From assembly GCA_951802425.1 (NCBI GenBank), contig OX637797.1:2790001-2854000 (forward strand): a stretch of DNA of 64,000 bases, read 5' to 3'. The position numbers and the translations under genes are program-made. Source of the DNA: Clavaria fumosa. Lineage: Eukaryota > Basidiomycota > Agaricomycetes > Agaricales > Clavariaceae. The notes beneath the pieces are model-generated. The model saw nothing but the letters and a program-made list of their open reading frames with translations. It was not told the DNA's origin and did not search any database. Positions 52,204 through 63,832 of the stretch are shown here, one piece after another (position 1 is the first letter of the stretch; every line of letters starts with the position of its first letter).

Positions 52204-53142
52204 TAGTGATGGACATCGCCCAGCTTTGGGCCATCAGCAGGCCAGGCCAGGCTGTCTGGTCAGCTTCTGGAGGCTTTTGGCCCAGCCCAGACATTTGCAA
52301 GCCCTGAGCTGGGCTGTGAGGCCACAGCTGATACGAAGATCATGTGAGCCGAATCTCACGCCTGCTGCATCAGTGAGGAGATTGATGAGCAGATCTGCCA
52401 GGAAAAGGTGGTGCTCTGATGCAAGAGGCATCACCTCAAGGTCTCCCTGGGACAGAGCAAGAGCAGTGCGTCTTATTACTCCTCCCACACCCACGTCCAT
52501 CACCATTAACCCCACTGTTTTTCACTGGCTGATCAAACAACATCTACCAGGTAAATCCCCCACCCTCCAAAGCATGCCACTCATCTCTTGACCTTACTGC
52601 TGATGCTCGTGGAACCACACAAACACACCACAGACTTCCAGCTCACCTATGCCTGCTGTGAATAGCAGGAAGAACATGCCTCATGGCGCACTGTCATCCA
52701 GCTTGACCTCATCTGCAATGTCAACATTGTACTCAACCTCCTCTCTGTCAAAATGGCCTGGCACTCCAAAACCTCCATGCCCTCTCCCCCACCCACTGCT
52801 ACTGGCACCCCCTCTTCCTCTGCCACCATAGCTAACAATTCTGTGTTGATGATATCTGTGTGCACAGGATACAGAATCCACGGCAGTCACCCTGGGCACT
52901 GGTAAGCCTCTGCTAGTCTCCCCTCCTCGTCTGCACCCTCTCTGCAGTGAGCTTGTGACTGACCAACTGCCTACCTTCACTCAGTTGAAGAGATATACAA
53001 AAGCCCCAGCCTGGGCCAGGCCAAGCCAGAGCCAAGCCAATATAAAGGGCTTTGGCCCAGCCCAGATATTCTGAAAGCTGGAGCCCTCTGAGGCCAGGCC
53101 AAAGCCCTGGCTTCCAGGCCAAGCCAGGCTGGAACATCACTA
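52204..53142. mobile_element. 939-bp hAT-type nonautonomous element, target duplication GTAATAAG
   Basis: The ends are TAGTGATGGACATCG on the left and, read inward from the right, TAGTGATGTTCCAGCC, sharing the first eight bases. A perfect 8-bp repeat GTAATAAG flanks it (52196-52203 and 53143-53150). TAGNG termini with an 8-bp duplication are hAT hallmarks. Subterminal clusters of GGCCAGGC and GCCCAGCCC words occur at both ends, as in other hAT elements where transposase binds. No transposase is visible; the interior contains only a Gly-rich minus-strand frame of unknown origin. Confidence 0.82.
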
Positions 53143-53150
53143 GTAATAAG

Positions 53151-54290
53151 TAAGGAACAACAAAACCCTTGTGGATGCTGCAAGGAGCAGAGGGGTTGAG
53201 TACTTTGAGTGGTTGAAAGCTGCCAGAACATGTGCACCCTCACCCCTACTCTTACCTGCACCTTCACCCACTCCACCTGTCACCCTCAGTCACATTCACC
53301 CTTGCCTACTCACCTTAATCACCCCCAGTCACTCACCCCCAGTCACCCTCATAACTCTCAATCACTCTCACTCTCATCCCCTCTCCCCTCAATCACCTTA
53401 ACCCCTGCTTACCCTTCACCTACCCTCACCCTAACTCATATTCACCCTTACTTCATTCACCTGCTCTCTCACAACCAATTTCACTCTCACACCTCAATCA
53501 CCCCCTTACCCTTAATCTAACCTCAACCCTCCCCATCACATACCCTTGCTCCACCCTCACTCACCTCTGGCAACAGTCCCTCACATAGCCTCACCCTCAC
53601 TCACTCACACCCATACTCACACTCACCCCTCACCTATCTGTTTTCCCTTGACCCCCCCTGACTCTCCACAGCCTTCACTGCCCCTCAGATACCCCCAGGC
53701 TCAGTCATACTCACCCTCATGTACCCTTGCCTCACCCTCACTCACCCTGACAACCCTCAGATTAGTCAGATAATACTATGCCCAGTCCCTCACATAGCCT
53801 CACTCTCACTCACACCCATACCCACTCACCCACCCTCACCTATCAGACCTCACTGAATCCCCCTGATTCTCCATGACTTTTCATGGCTCCTCTTCACCAC
53901 CTCCAGATACCCCTGCTCTGTCACACTCACCCTCATATACCCTCACTCACCCTCACTCTTATTCACCTTCACCCTCACCCTCACCTTCACCCTCTCTTCA
54001 GTTAACCTCACTGTACTTGCCCTCACCCTCACCCTCATGCTTGCCTTCATCCCTCAATCACCCTTACTCTCACTCTCACTCACCCTCACTCCCCCTGATC
54101 ATTCACCTCCACCCTCACCTCCACCCTCATCTTCAGTTACCCTTACTCTGACTGCCCTCACCCTCATGCTCATGCTGACCTTCACCAGCTTCACCCCTCA
54201 ATCACCTGTATTCTCACTCTCACTCACCCCCACTCCCCCTGATCCATTCTCAGCCACCTACAATCCACATACATACCATCACACTCATTC
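53151..54290. repeat. Kilobase of CACCCT/CACTC low-complexity sequence
   Basis: From about 53225 the plus strand is almost only C, T and A in degenerate CTCACCCTCA units, with almost no G. All three plus frames stay open for long stretches only because stop codons need G or AA runs. It looks like a decayed minisatellite. The strand bias is extreme. Confidence 0.85.
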
Positions 54291-54354
54291 ACAAACACTC
54301 ACAAACATCACAAACAGCCTTGGTATGCCAGGGGTTATGTACCAGGAGTTATGT

Positions 54355-54445
54355 ATTAAAAGGGAAAGGCAAGGAGGAGCAAGGGGAAGCAGGGGAGGGG
54401 CAGGGAGGGATGGGAGGGAGGGAGGAGGGGCAGGGAGAGGGGACC
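54355..54445. repeat. G-rich purine tract
   Basis: About 90 bp of GGGAGGG- and GGGGCAGGG-like sequence on the plus strand, opposite in bias to the preceding C/T/A tract. Several G-runs of three or more lie close together, so a G-quadruplex could form. Confidence 0.7.
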
Positions 54446-55430
54446 ATAATGTCAGGTCTTGCTGTCACACAGGTGACAGGGCATGACATGCCAGTGACAT
54501 GCTGCTGTCACCACTAAGTGAGTGCCTGCCAAGGCTCACTTAAATCTCATTTTCTCATGTGTCATCTCATTCTTATTAGATTGAAGGACATGAGTATGTA
54601 GAGCAAAACTTACCTTTATCAGAGGCTTGTACATTGGACAGAACATCACAGTGTGGTTGGGAGGACATTGCTGTGTGAGAACCTGGTACTGTACTGGATC
54701 AGGAAGCTGGCCACCCCTTCTAGCTGGCCACTCTCTATTTTCTAAGCTTTACAGAGTATCAATGTGTGGTGTGTTGGGACAAATGATGAGAACAATATCC
54801 AGGATTGCTGGAAACAAAAGTTCATACATCACAAGTGCAAGTTTGATGAGCAATTGGTGCCTGATTGCTGGCAAATTGGCAAACTGACCAATTTAGGAAG
54901 ACCACAAGGGTGGCCAAATGTGGTACTCAGGTCCCAGTGAATGCATTTCGAACCTAAGTCCTTTGAAATATCACATGCACATTCCCTCCTCCCCTTCACC
55001 TCTCCTCATGTGTCCCCTCCCAATGGTTGCATGTCTGCAGGCCACCAAATTCCATTAATCTTCTGTAACCCAAATTGCTTTGCTCTCTGGATGAGCCATG
55101 TTTATATCCATGTGCTGGTTTCAAATGAGATAGCATGTCCTTCTTCTTCAAAAATTAGCATAATACTGACCTGACCTTTTGTGTGTGGCCTTTGTTATGT
55201 TATTAACAAATTTATTTATGCCTCAATATGCTTTGTTGCACCTGTACAGGTGTTTTGGGCATGTCTTCTTTCAGAAATTACTACAGGACCTGGAGGTCAA
55301 TGATCATGAAAGTTTCACTGCAGGTGCATGTATCCATTTATTTTATCATGGTCACGTTACATGGATGATCTAAGTATGTAGACCATGCGAGGGTACAGAG
55401 TGATATGATAAGGACTGGTCTACCAGCCTC
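54446..55430. other. Unassigned sequence
   Basis: Only short ORFs, none recognisable. Probably old repeat debris. Confidence 0.35.
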
Positions 55431-56565
55431 GTGACGGCTTTGGGACAGGTCTACCTGCCTCGGTCGAGGTTAACCCCCTCCCATCCCTATTTGAGCCTGT
55501 CCCACAAAGTGGGGACAGGTTTACCCGCCTCGGATACAGGCTCGTGGCGAATTCCACAACCAGAATCTTTTACCCACGGCTCACCGCACACCCCAGCAGC
55601 TACCCTCCTTCCAGTCCAAATCAGGCCCGTCCGCAGTCGTCACAACCCTTCTATTTGCAGGGTCCATCTCATCATGTCACAGATGCAGCCTCTGTTCGGC
55701 GCATCCCTGAGTCGAGGACCAAGGTCAGTGTAGTTTGGTGGTACCCTTGCCCACACCGTCTTGATCATTCCTGGCATGCCATGGACCCAGATGGTACTGC
55801 ATGCGTTCAACAAGCCTGCGCACCAGCTAAGTGGGTAATGGGGCCTCGTGCCACATGAGTGCGCTGGAGGTCACGAGGAGGCTCCCCTGGCACCACCCAC
55901 CCCCCCAGGTCATGCTGGACATTGCTGTCCACCAACCCAAGGTTAGGGCCCAGACCATTTTCTGTCCAAGCGAGTCCATGGCCACTCCCTTTCCAGCCCT
56001 CCCTCCTATAATGGTTACATCCAGGGCTAGGCCCATTTCATTACAGGGTTCCACAGTGTTGGCGAGAAGCTGCCACCTTTACGTCTCTGCCATGAGACAA
56101 CCCAGGAGCCAGGAAGAACGGTCCACGACTGCTGTCACGCACATGTCCCGGGTCCCTCGCCACCCCTGCATAGGATCCAAGGGAACCCAGTCTTGTGTAA
56201 CTACCATATATAGGAATGCCCAGGTGCTATGGCATATAGCCTTCCGGTCACTTTGTTGGGAATTTATTTTTGCCCCCCCACAGGTTCGAACTCGTGACTG
56301 AACCTTGTGACTTCAGTGATTCTGCAAGTGACGTGTTAAACCACTTGGCCACAGGGCCTAGGTGCATGTATTAGGGCCTTCTTTCATCATCAAAATAGTA
56401 ATCAAATTGTATAGCTTGCAGAATGTCACAGCTTTTTTGCTGTACACTGACACACATACACCTCATGTCATGTACTTCAAATGCACTGATATACCATGCT
56501 TTTTTACCCTGCAATGCATGGCGCAGCTCTTAAGGAGTATATAAGTCAAGAATGAGGTCCATGCA
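55431..56565. other. Unassigned repeat-like region with a tRNA-like segment
   Basis: A unit close to GGACAGGTCTACCTGCCTCGG occurs at about 55442 and again at about 55513. On the minus strand near 56366-56275, GTGGCCAAGTGG and GAGTTCGAACC resemble tRNA box A and box B, but the arms do not fold well. It may be a tRNA-derived SINE. No protein family is recognisable. Confidence 0.35.
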
Positions 56566-56741
56566 TTTTGGAATGAGAGAGTGCTCGCGACTGCAGTAGG
56601 CAGCAAAGGATTGTATTAAGCAGTGTTTGGACAGAGCTCTGCAAACATGTAAGGAATGACTATGCTACATAGTTCAACTATGGTGAACCAGATTACATAA
56701 CATCTAATGCTATGATGACTAAGGTCTCTGTACCTCCAACA
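56566..56741 (-). repeat. LTR (3' end of gag-only element)
   Basis: A 176-bp LTR with right end CCTCCAACA. Confidence 0.85.
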
Positions 56742-56929
56742 TGCCCACTCAGTGAAGCATGGATAGTAAGTAAGTGAATGAAATAGATTAAGGGATGTGG
56801 TAGGAGTGAGAAGAAAAGAGTCTGCCCACTCACTCCTGTAGAAGGAATGGCTAAAATAGCCAAGCGACTCCATTGTCCAAGTCCACATCAGTGCAGGCAA
56901 TCCTGGCACTCACACTATTGCCTTTGCTG

Positions 56930-57707
56930 GTCTCCATTTGCTTGGCAATGAAATCTTGAATAAACTTGAGTTTTCAGCACTTGTCAGTCAGGTGGTTCCT
57001 CATCCCACAGAATGTGCACTCCAGTTCATGCTTCTCACCTCCCTCATCCTTCAGCTCCGCTCTCCTGGCTTGGGCACCTTGCTTGAGCTTCCCTTTGACT
57101 TGGGCTTTGAGTGCTACTGTAGGTGTTTTCACACTGTGGGAGTGTTCTTCAGCCAGGATTGAGTTCTTCACAACATCAATTTTGGGCTTGTCATAATTGG
57201 ATGCAAGGACTGAGCATAGTGTTGAGTAAGAGTCAGGGAGGGTGAGAATCATGGCAGTGGCAATGACACTGTCATCAAGGCTGACACCAAGGGCCACAAG
57301 GATGTGTCCATGTTGTTTTATTGCATTTAGCTGGGACTTGAGCAGTAGTTTGTCATCAAGCTGTGTCTGGAAAAGAGCAGAGATGTGCCAAATAACAGAC
57401 TGGGCACCTTTTCCCTCATAGCATTCAACTAGGCTGTCCCAGGCCTCTTTAGAAGTAGTAGTTGATGCAACTCCATTGAGTGGGTCATCCTCAAGTGTGA
57501 GCAGGATCTGGTCCTGAGCCCAGTGTTCATGTTTTGTCTGGCAGCATCTGTTGCAGGCAGCTTTGGGTTTGATCCTGAAACAACTTCCCAGAGCTCCTGG
57601 TTGGTGAGGATTAGCTCTGTGTGGGTCTTCCAGGTCTGAAAATTTGAGCTGTCATTACAGAGCACAGGGATCTTGTAGAGGCAACACATCAGTTTTTCAT
57701 TGGACAT
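56930..57707 (-). pseudogene. Copia-type Gag (UBN2 and zinc knuckle), decayed
   Basis: From ATG 57707: MSNEKLMCCLYKIPVLCNDS, SNFQTWKTHTELILTNQELWEVVSG, the conserved Gag N-terminus of copia elements. After a frame change near 57440, the frame from 57297 gives SVIATAMILTLPDSYSTLCSVLAS and a CX2CX4HX4C knuckle CTFCGMRNHLTDKC at about 56980-57020. There is at least one frameshift, so no full Gag can be made. Confidence 0.75.
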
Positions 57708-58074
57708 GGTGTGGATTTAAGGTGAATGAGTGTGTTTAGGGAATGAATGGGGGGCAAATGAGTGTGTTAAGACCATCCTGGAGCATCCTTTGCTTGTCTC
57801 GCAACTTCTCCGGCTTGTTGTGCCTTTGTGTTCAGTGTATATGATGAGGGTGGGCTGTGTCTCATTTTCCCTTAGTTGTAGCTCTTGCAGGGGTCACTAT
57901 ATGTCTGTCATTTGCACTTATGAAGCTATGGAGGATGTGCGGGGTCTTTTTCACAGGTCGTTGGGCCTCTTCTGTGAGCCTTGCTTGCAGGGTAGGCTGG
58001 TTAGTGGTTCAGTTGGTCCCAGGGCTTTATTCACAAGCAGCTGTGGTGAACAGGAGCTATCCATGACATGTTTG

Positions 58075-58250
58075 TGTTGGAATGAGAGAGTGCTCACAAC
58101 TGCAGTAGGTAGCAAAGGATTGTTTTAAGCAGCATTTGGACAGAGCTCTGCAAACATGTAAGGAATGACTATGCTACGTGGTGCAACTATGGTGAACCAG
58201 ATTATGTAACATCTAATGCTATGATGACTAGGGTCTCCATACCTCCAACA
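58075..58250 (-). repeat. LTR (5' end of gag-only element)
   Basis: The 176-bp upstream LTR, TGTTGGAATG..CTCCAACA, followed by ATGCA. Confidence 0.85.
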
Positions 58251-58318
58251 ATGCAGCCCTTCACCAAACTCCAGATTCCACAGTAATACACCCAAAATTC
58301 AACTTGTTACCCTGCAAG

Positions 58319-59597
58319 ATGCCAGCTCCTTTGCCTGTACATTCTGATATCTCTATTCCTGATGATATTCTCACCCTACCATGGGAGAAACACATTGAAC
58401 TTGCTGTCATTGCAATTCAAGAATCAGGTACAAAAGCTAACAGCAATCCATATTACTCTGCTGCTTTGCATTAATCATAGTTTACTAGGGGGAAAGAGTC
58501 ACCATGAAGCACATGTGGAAGAACAGCTTCTCGCCACTGCTCAAGAGGAGGTCTTGGTGAAATGGATCAAGGTTCAAGGCTGCCATGGTGCATGGTGTCC
58601 CTATGACATATGCATCTGTTGCTCAGTCTGCTGCAGAGATTTTGGGTAAGCCAGTTGGAGAAAGCTGGCCAAAATGGTTCTGTAGGCATCACCCAGATTT
58701 AAAGATGAGGAAAATGGCAGGATTGGAGAAAGTACATGCAAAGGCATTGAATCAATTTGCAGTGGATGAATTCTTTGATATGCTCACTGATGTGATCCAA
58801 GAATATGATATTATGCCTGTGAATATCTACAATATGGATGAAAAAGGGATTCAGCTTGGAATTGGTATGAGGGTTACTGCTATGGTTGACTGAGACCAAA
58901 AAGCAGTTTACTCTATTGAGGATGGAAATAGGGAGCTCATTACCATCATTGAGTGCATCTGCACTGATGGATCTGCCCTCCATCCTTCTGTGATATTCCA
59001 AGGTCAGCAGCAGAACACAGAGTGGGGTTAAAATAACCCTTGCAACACAAGGTCAGTATCATTTCCACTTGAAAGATATTGCTCTTGTGAATTTGCTGAC
59101 AGGAAATGACAGCATATCTGTTTCTCCAAACAGTTGGACAGACCAAGAACTGGGAGCTACATGGCTTCAGAATGACTTTGACCCTGCAACATGGGAGAAG
59201 CCGCTGGACAGTATCACCTTTTGATATTAGATGGCCATAACTCCCATTGCACATTTGCATTATGCAAATATGCTGCCAATAAAAAGATTATAATTATTTG
59301 CCTTCCCTCCCACACCACACATGCACTTCAACCTTGTGATGTCAGCACCTTTGGGCCTCTTGCACAGTCTTGGAAGTGAGTCATTACCCTTGCTTCTCAG
59401 TCTCTTATTGCAATTCAAAAAGATAATTTATTAATGTATTACCACTCAGCATGCATTGAAGCATTGAAGCCATCAACAATCCAATCTGCCATTCAAAAGA
59501 CTGGGATATGGCCATTGAATTGCCATGCCATTCCTGTTTCAGCCTTTAAACTGTCAAAGAATACAACCACACAGGCTGTCATTCTAACAATGTGATG
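58319..59597 (+). pseudogene. Pogo/Tigger-type DDE transposase, decayed
   Basis: The ATG at 58319 opens a pogo-type transposase. An N-terminal helix-turn-helix segment (PWEKHIELAVIAIQESG) is followed, in shifted frames, by HVEEQLLATAQEEVLVKWIK and the CENP-B-like helix-turn-helix (GVPMTYASVAQSAAEILGKP, WPKWFCRHHPDLK). The DDE domain has IYNMDEKGIQLG (first Asp), LLILDGHNSH (second Asp) and CLPSHTTHALQPCDVSTFGPL. Several frameshifts and stops are present, so it is inactive. Part of the segment between the first and second Asp is unreadable. Confidence 0.8.
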
Positions 59598-60159
59598 ACT
59601 TCTTTCAGCATGTTTGGCGCCTCATCCTTTGCCAATCACCTGAAATCTCTGAGGACCTTTGCAATGCAATTACTGCTACTTTGGATGAGTTCCACAATCA
59701 CAAGGACATCATCATCAAGAGCAAAGCATGCTGTGGGAAGGGAGGCAGAGTAATTGACCACTGGCAAATACTGAAACTTGAAATCATGCAAAGCATTGTC
59801 TCAAATATACATGCAAATGGAACTGTGATCCAATTCACAGCTGATACAACTGAATGCACCCATATCCCATTAGTGAAGAATCCTGGATCTGTGGGCAATA
59901 ATCAAGGATATGAATCACAAATTTGCCATCACCTTGATCATGTTGACAAATGCCAACAATTTGATCTTGCAACATCAATTTGAGATACCCAAGTCAATTT
60001 TCATGGGAATGTTATTGGTGGCATTGAGGGTGATCCTCCTCATGAGGATAATGATAGCAATGCTTGACCACCCTGCTTTGATACAACTTCTTCCCTTCTA
60101 GGGAATATCAAGCCCATCTCAAATCTTGCTGGGCCCATTTGGCCATCCACCAATTATTT
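59598..60159. other. Unassigned, probably transposon tail
   Basis: Short frames only; the first 350 bp may be the rest of the pogo element. Confidence 0.35.
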
Positions 60160-60475
60160 CAATTGTGTGGAAGCACTCCAAAATGGCACAATCTCAAGTG
60201 CTCTCAAGCACCCTCAAATGCTTGCTTCTCAATCTATGGCATTCAACCTTTCTTATGCCCCCACCCATAAGCAAATGTCTGTTGATGATGTAGCCCTTGC
60301 ATTTAATCTTCCTGACCTTTGGCCTGCCTTGGCTGACTTTCTCCTGCACTCCAAGAGGAATGTCCCTTTGCATGTTATTGGTGGATGCTGCCTTTCCAAG
60401 GCTGAATGTTCTTTGCCATTCACACATCCCTCCAAGTTTGGGACAAAGTCTCAGGCCATGGAGGTGTTTTAATGC
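60160..60475 (+). pseudogene. Fragment resembling a transposon-linked fungal domain (DUF6830-like)
   Basis: An open segment of about 100 codons includes SVDDVALAFNLPDLWPALADFL and KAECSLPFTHPSKFG. The first motif recalls the C-terminal region of large KDZ-type or similar transposon proteins in Agaricomycetes. I am not sure of the family, and no catalytic region is visible. Confidence 0.35.
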
Positions 60476-60599
60476 AATACATAGTGCTAATTACCAACAA
60501 GTCTGTTATGCATCTATGATGGTGACAGACTCAGACAGAGTGATGCATCACCTCATGCATCACTGCCTGATTGGTGAATGCATCACTCCTTGCCTTATT

Positions 60600-61300
60600 A
60601 GTGATGTGGCCTGCTCCCACCCTGCCACCCCCTGCTGCTGCTCCCTGCCCTGCTGCCACACCAACCCCAATCTGTCATGCATCACCATGATGCTGCTGCC
60701 ACTGCCACTCCCTGCTCCTCACCACTCCCCCACCCTGTGGCTCCCTGCTCTGCTCCCTGCTCTGCTGCTCCCCTCCCTGCCTTGCCACTTCCTGCCCTGC
60801 TGCTCCCTGCCTGGCTGCTCCCTGCATTGCCACACCCCACCCTGCTGCTCTTTGTGCTGCTGCTCCCCACCACACTGCTTCCCTCCCTGCCTTGCTGCCC
60901 CCCACCCTGCTGCTCCCCGACCTACTGCTCCCCACCTCACTGCTCCCAGCCTTGCCACTCCCCACCTCACTGCTCCCCTCCCTGCCCTGCCACCCCCTGC
61001 CCTGCTGCTCCCCACCCTACTGCTCCCTGCCCTGCTGCTCCCCACTCTGCTGCTGCTCCCTGCCTTGCTGCTCCCCTCCTCACTGCTCCCTGCCCTGCCT
61101 TGCTGCCACCAATGGCCCCAGTCCCCACCATTGGTCTGTGACCACTGCTGGGGGCTTGGGCCATTGCCACTGTATGCTGCTGCTGCCACTGCTGCCTCTA
61201 TTGCCATCATTGTCATCAGTAGCTGCAGCCATCACTGTTGTTGTTGTTGCCACTGGCCCCAGCAGCCACTGCTATGGCCATCATTGTCATTGTTTATGGC
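60600..61300. repeat. CTGCTCC-rich low-complexity tract
   Basis: About 700 bp of degenerate CTGCTCCCCACCCTGC-like units. Long ORFs on both strands (up to 368 codons at 60297-61403) are a by-product of base composition; their products are Leu/Pro/Cys or Gly/Ala/Ser repeats. Confidence 0.85.
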
Positions 61301-61651
61301 AGCTACAGCTGCTGCTGTAATCATGCTCACACTGGCTGTAAGACTTACTATCCCTCAAAAGAACTGGACTGAACGATATATTGAGTATGGTAGTTCTATA
61401 TAGAGGGATCTGCCCTCTATGTACAGTTGTGACATGGTATATATAGGCGAGTGGCCCTCTAGGGGCTGCTGATGTAAGCATAGCCCAAGCGGCTATGCTA
61501 GTAGACTATTATAGTACAGTTGACTAGGTAATAATGCATAGAGTTGGGAAGGGAAAATCAGTATGCATTATCGTATCCTATGCAGTACATGCTCTGTGAC
61601 ACTGTGACATCTGACACATGGAGCCATGACAAGTGTGATGGGCCGCGTGGC
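61301..61651. other. Unassigned sequence with a strong hairpin
   Basis: GCATAGCC at 61478-61485 pairs with GGCTATGC at 61491-61498 around a 5-nt loop. TGTAAG at 61337 and the general style recall an LTR fragment, but no second copy or target duplication was found. Confidence 0.35.
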
Positions 61652-63832
61652 TCACCTGCTGAAGAATCCGTCCAACATTGTCTGCTTCACAGTTGCAAGC
61701 TCGCATCTCTGTAGATGGCCTTGGAAATGGCGCAGCTGCTGTGACAGATCAAGGGCACACCCAATGTCCTTGATCTGAGTAATGCAGACCTGCTCAAGTG
61801 TCCGGCACATCTCTGTGAGTTCTGCATTACTGATCTCTGGCTCGTCGTCCTTGTTGTCATCATTCTCTGATCCAGAATCAACCTCAACTATCTCCCCAGA
61901 CTCCACTGCCATCTGATACTTGATTTCTTCAACAATCTTCATGTCTCCTGCGAATTCAGGAACTGGGTCTTCGGCTTCATTCTCCTCAGGTGGCTCAAGC
62001 ATGTCTTCCAAGGTAGGTGGTGTCCCAATAATCCTTCGGTGTTTCTCTAGTTCATGGACAGTCTCCATCAGCTCAGCTTCAAGAGCCTCAAGCTGCAGAG
62101 GGGCAGGGGGCCGTTGCTGAGCAGAGATCTTTATCATCAGCCAAGGATATAAGGCATGTCCTTGCATCTCATCAATCATGTCAAGTGCAGCAGTGATGTC
62201 CCCTTCAGCATCTATAACTGCTTTGAGTGGTAAGCGCCAATCTTCCTCTACATAGCATTCACCAAGGTGGTCTCGGAGGTGTGTCTCTGCTTGAGGTAAA
62301 GTCTCCTCTTTGTTGGCTGCAAAGTTTCGGATGATAGCCCAGGCAGCAGGGTCTGTTTTAGCACCGAGTGTTGTGGTAGTTGTTGTGGATGTAAGCTGGT
62401 ATTCACTACCAAAGCTCCGTTATATTTTTTGGCTGACATTTGTTATAGGTGAACTCACATCTGGATCCCTGTATGATTCCAGCAATGCTGGATCGTCAAG
62501 GGCTCTATCATGTTCCAAGCCTCTGTAGCCAACATTGCCTCAAGAATATCAATTTTGTAGATATCTTGTTCATTTGCTTCATCAAGATCAATTCCACGAA
62601 TACAAAGTGCTCGTCAGTAGTGTGCTTTGAAACATCAGATGATTCCTGCATCAAGTGGTTGCACATGAGATGTAAGATTTGGCTCAAATCTTTCAAGTTG
62701 GATATTTCAGGGCCTGTAGTCAATGTTATGCCCAGAGAAATTGTCAATGAGGAGACAGATATGTTGGTTAGTCTGCCACATTTCAATGTTGATGTCCTTG
62801 ATCCACCTGAAATCATTTAACACATCAGAATTGCAATATCAGATGTATGTATAGGGTGCCCACTCTTCAAAAAGTAGGCTCGTCATCCATGCTTTTTTAT
62901 TACTGTGGTAATGAAATCCTTTTTCTTGTGGGGTTTTGCCTCTGAAGCAGCGAGGTTTCTTAGACCTTCTGATAAAGAATGGTGGCAATTTCTTGCTCCC
63001 ATCAGCATTGCATGTGAAGGCAATGGTGAGTCAAAACTTGTCTTTCTTTTTGCCTTTCATTTGCTTTTTTGCTAAACCACGATCAGGGGTTGTGCTGTTA
63101 GAGAGAGTCTCATGAGCTCTAATCCTTGAGCATGAAACCCTTACTGACACACAATGGGAACAGGCTGGTCTTGTCAATATTCCACCTATCTTTCACAGGG
63201 AATTTCACAAGAAGACCCTGGATCCGGGCCTGCTCTGCCTCAACTACTGCAGGATCAACAGAACCAGCCTCCCCATGCCTGCGATGCTCTTGTAGCATAT
63301 GGGCTTTGCAAAAGGATGGTACCCATCCTTCTCTGTGCAACTGCTCATCTTCTGGTACCTTGAACAGTGCCTCAAATCTGTGATGCTTCTCCTGAAGCAT
63401 TGGGCCAGTAATGGTTTTGTTTTTACCTTCCATCTGTTTGACCCACAACACCAGAGCTCTTTCAACATCCGGCCTAGTCACAATTCATGGCCATTTTGAG
63501 GACAGTGCATTTGCGTACTCTAGACTTTGCTTCTCCAAGGTATTTCTGTTCTTCAACTTGCGTGAGAGTGTTGACTGGTCAAAAACCAGGGCTCCATCAG
63601 TGAGCCCACTGAAATGCTTGACAATATCTATCTGCGGCATGTCCTGGTGCTGATCAATGAAGGCAAACACAGTCATCCAGTCATGCAATGTGAGGTTTTC
63701 TCGTTTTTGCCTTTCATATTGTCCTGTGCTTGTGGCCGGCACACCCTTCTTGTGGTCCCCTCTCAGTTTTTGAGGTTTAACTAGTGCAGGCTGGGTGTGG
63801 GGCTTCCGCTTGGGCTCCATGGGTGTTGTCAT
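61652..63832 (-). pseudogene. Second pogo/Tigger-type DDE transposase, decayed
   Basis: The ATG at 63832 opens the N-terminus: a basic leader, then LTLHDWMTVFAFIDQHQDMPQ and VKHFSGL (first helix-turn-helix). A TGA at 63485 interrupts a CENP-B-type helix-turn-helix that resumes in frame (VERALVLWVKQMEGKNKTI). First Asp: WNIDKTSLFP at about 63150. Beyond 63119 the frame breaks. The second Asp region LIDNFSGHN and the downstream VQPLDAGIIRCFKAHY are readable near 62620-62760. A 175-codon C-terminal tail (62179-61652) with an acidic patch ends TMLDGFFSR, typical of basidiomycete pogo proteins. Multiple lesions make it inactive. It is not a close copy of the one at 58319. Confidence 0.8.

Larger units (their letters stand above)
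56566..58250 (-). mobile_element. 1685-bp gag-only copia-type element, target duplication ATGCA
   Basis: 176-bp LTRs at 56566-56741 and 58075-58250 are bounded by ATGCA (56561-56565 and 58251-58255). LTR ends are TGTTGGA..TCCAACA in the right copy; the left copy has one substitution in the second base. The 1333-bp interior encodes only a Gag, on the minus strand, and has no protease, RT or integrase. LTRs differ at roughly 15 sites, so the insertion is old. Such gag-only elements would need Pol from an autonomous relative. Confidence 0.85.

Noticed and set aside
53209..54486. Several 100-150 codon ORFs
   Set aside because: They result from the near absence of G in the CACCCT repeat; products are Ser/Pro/His/Thr repeats in all frames.
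56275..56366. tRNA gene on the minus strand
   Set aside because: Box A- and box B-like words exist but acceptor, anticodon and T arms pair poorly; at best a tRNA-derived SINE.
60297..61403. 368-codon ORF
   Set aside because: It runs through the CTGCTCC low-complexity tract and other frames are open too; the product is Leu/Pro/Cys repeats without a domain.
7630..63832. A biosynthetic gene cluster or defence island
   Set aside because: Genes are unrelated housekeeping, wall and regulatory functions; no backbone enzymes, NLRs or transporters were seen.
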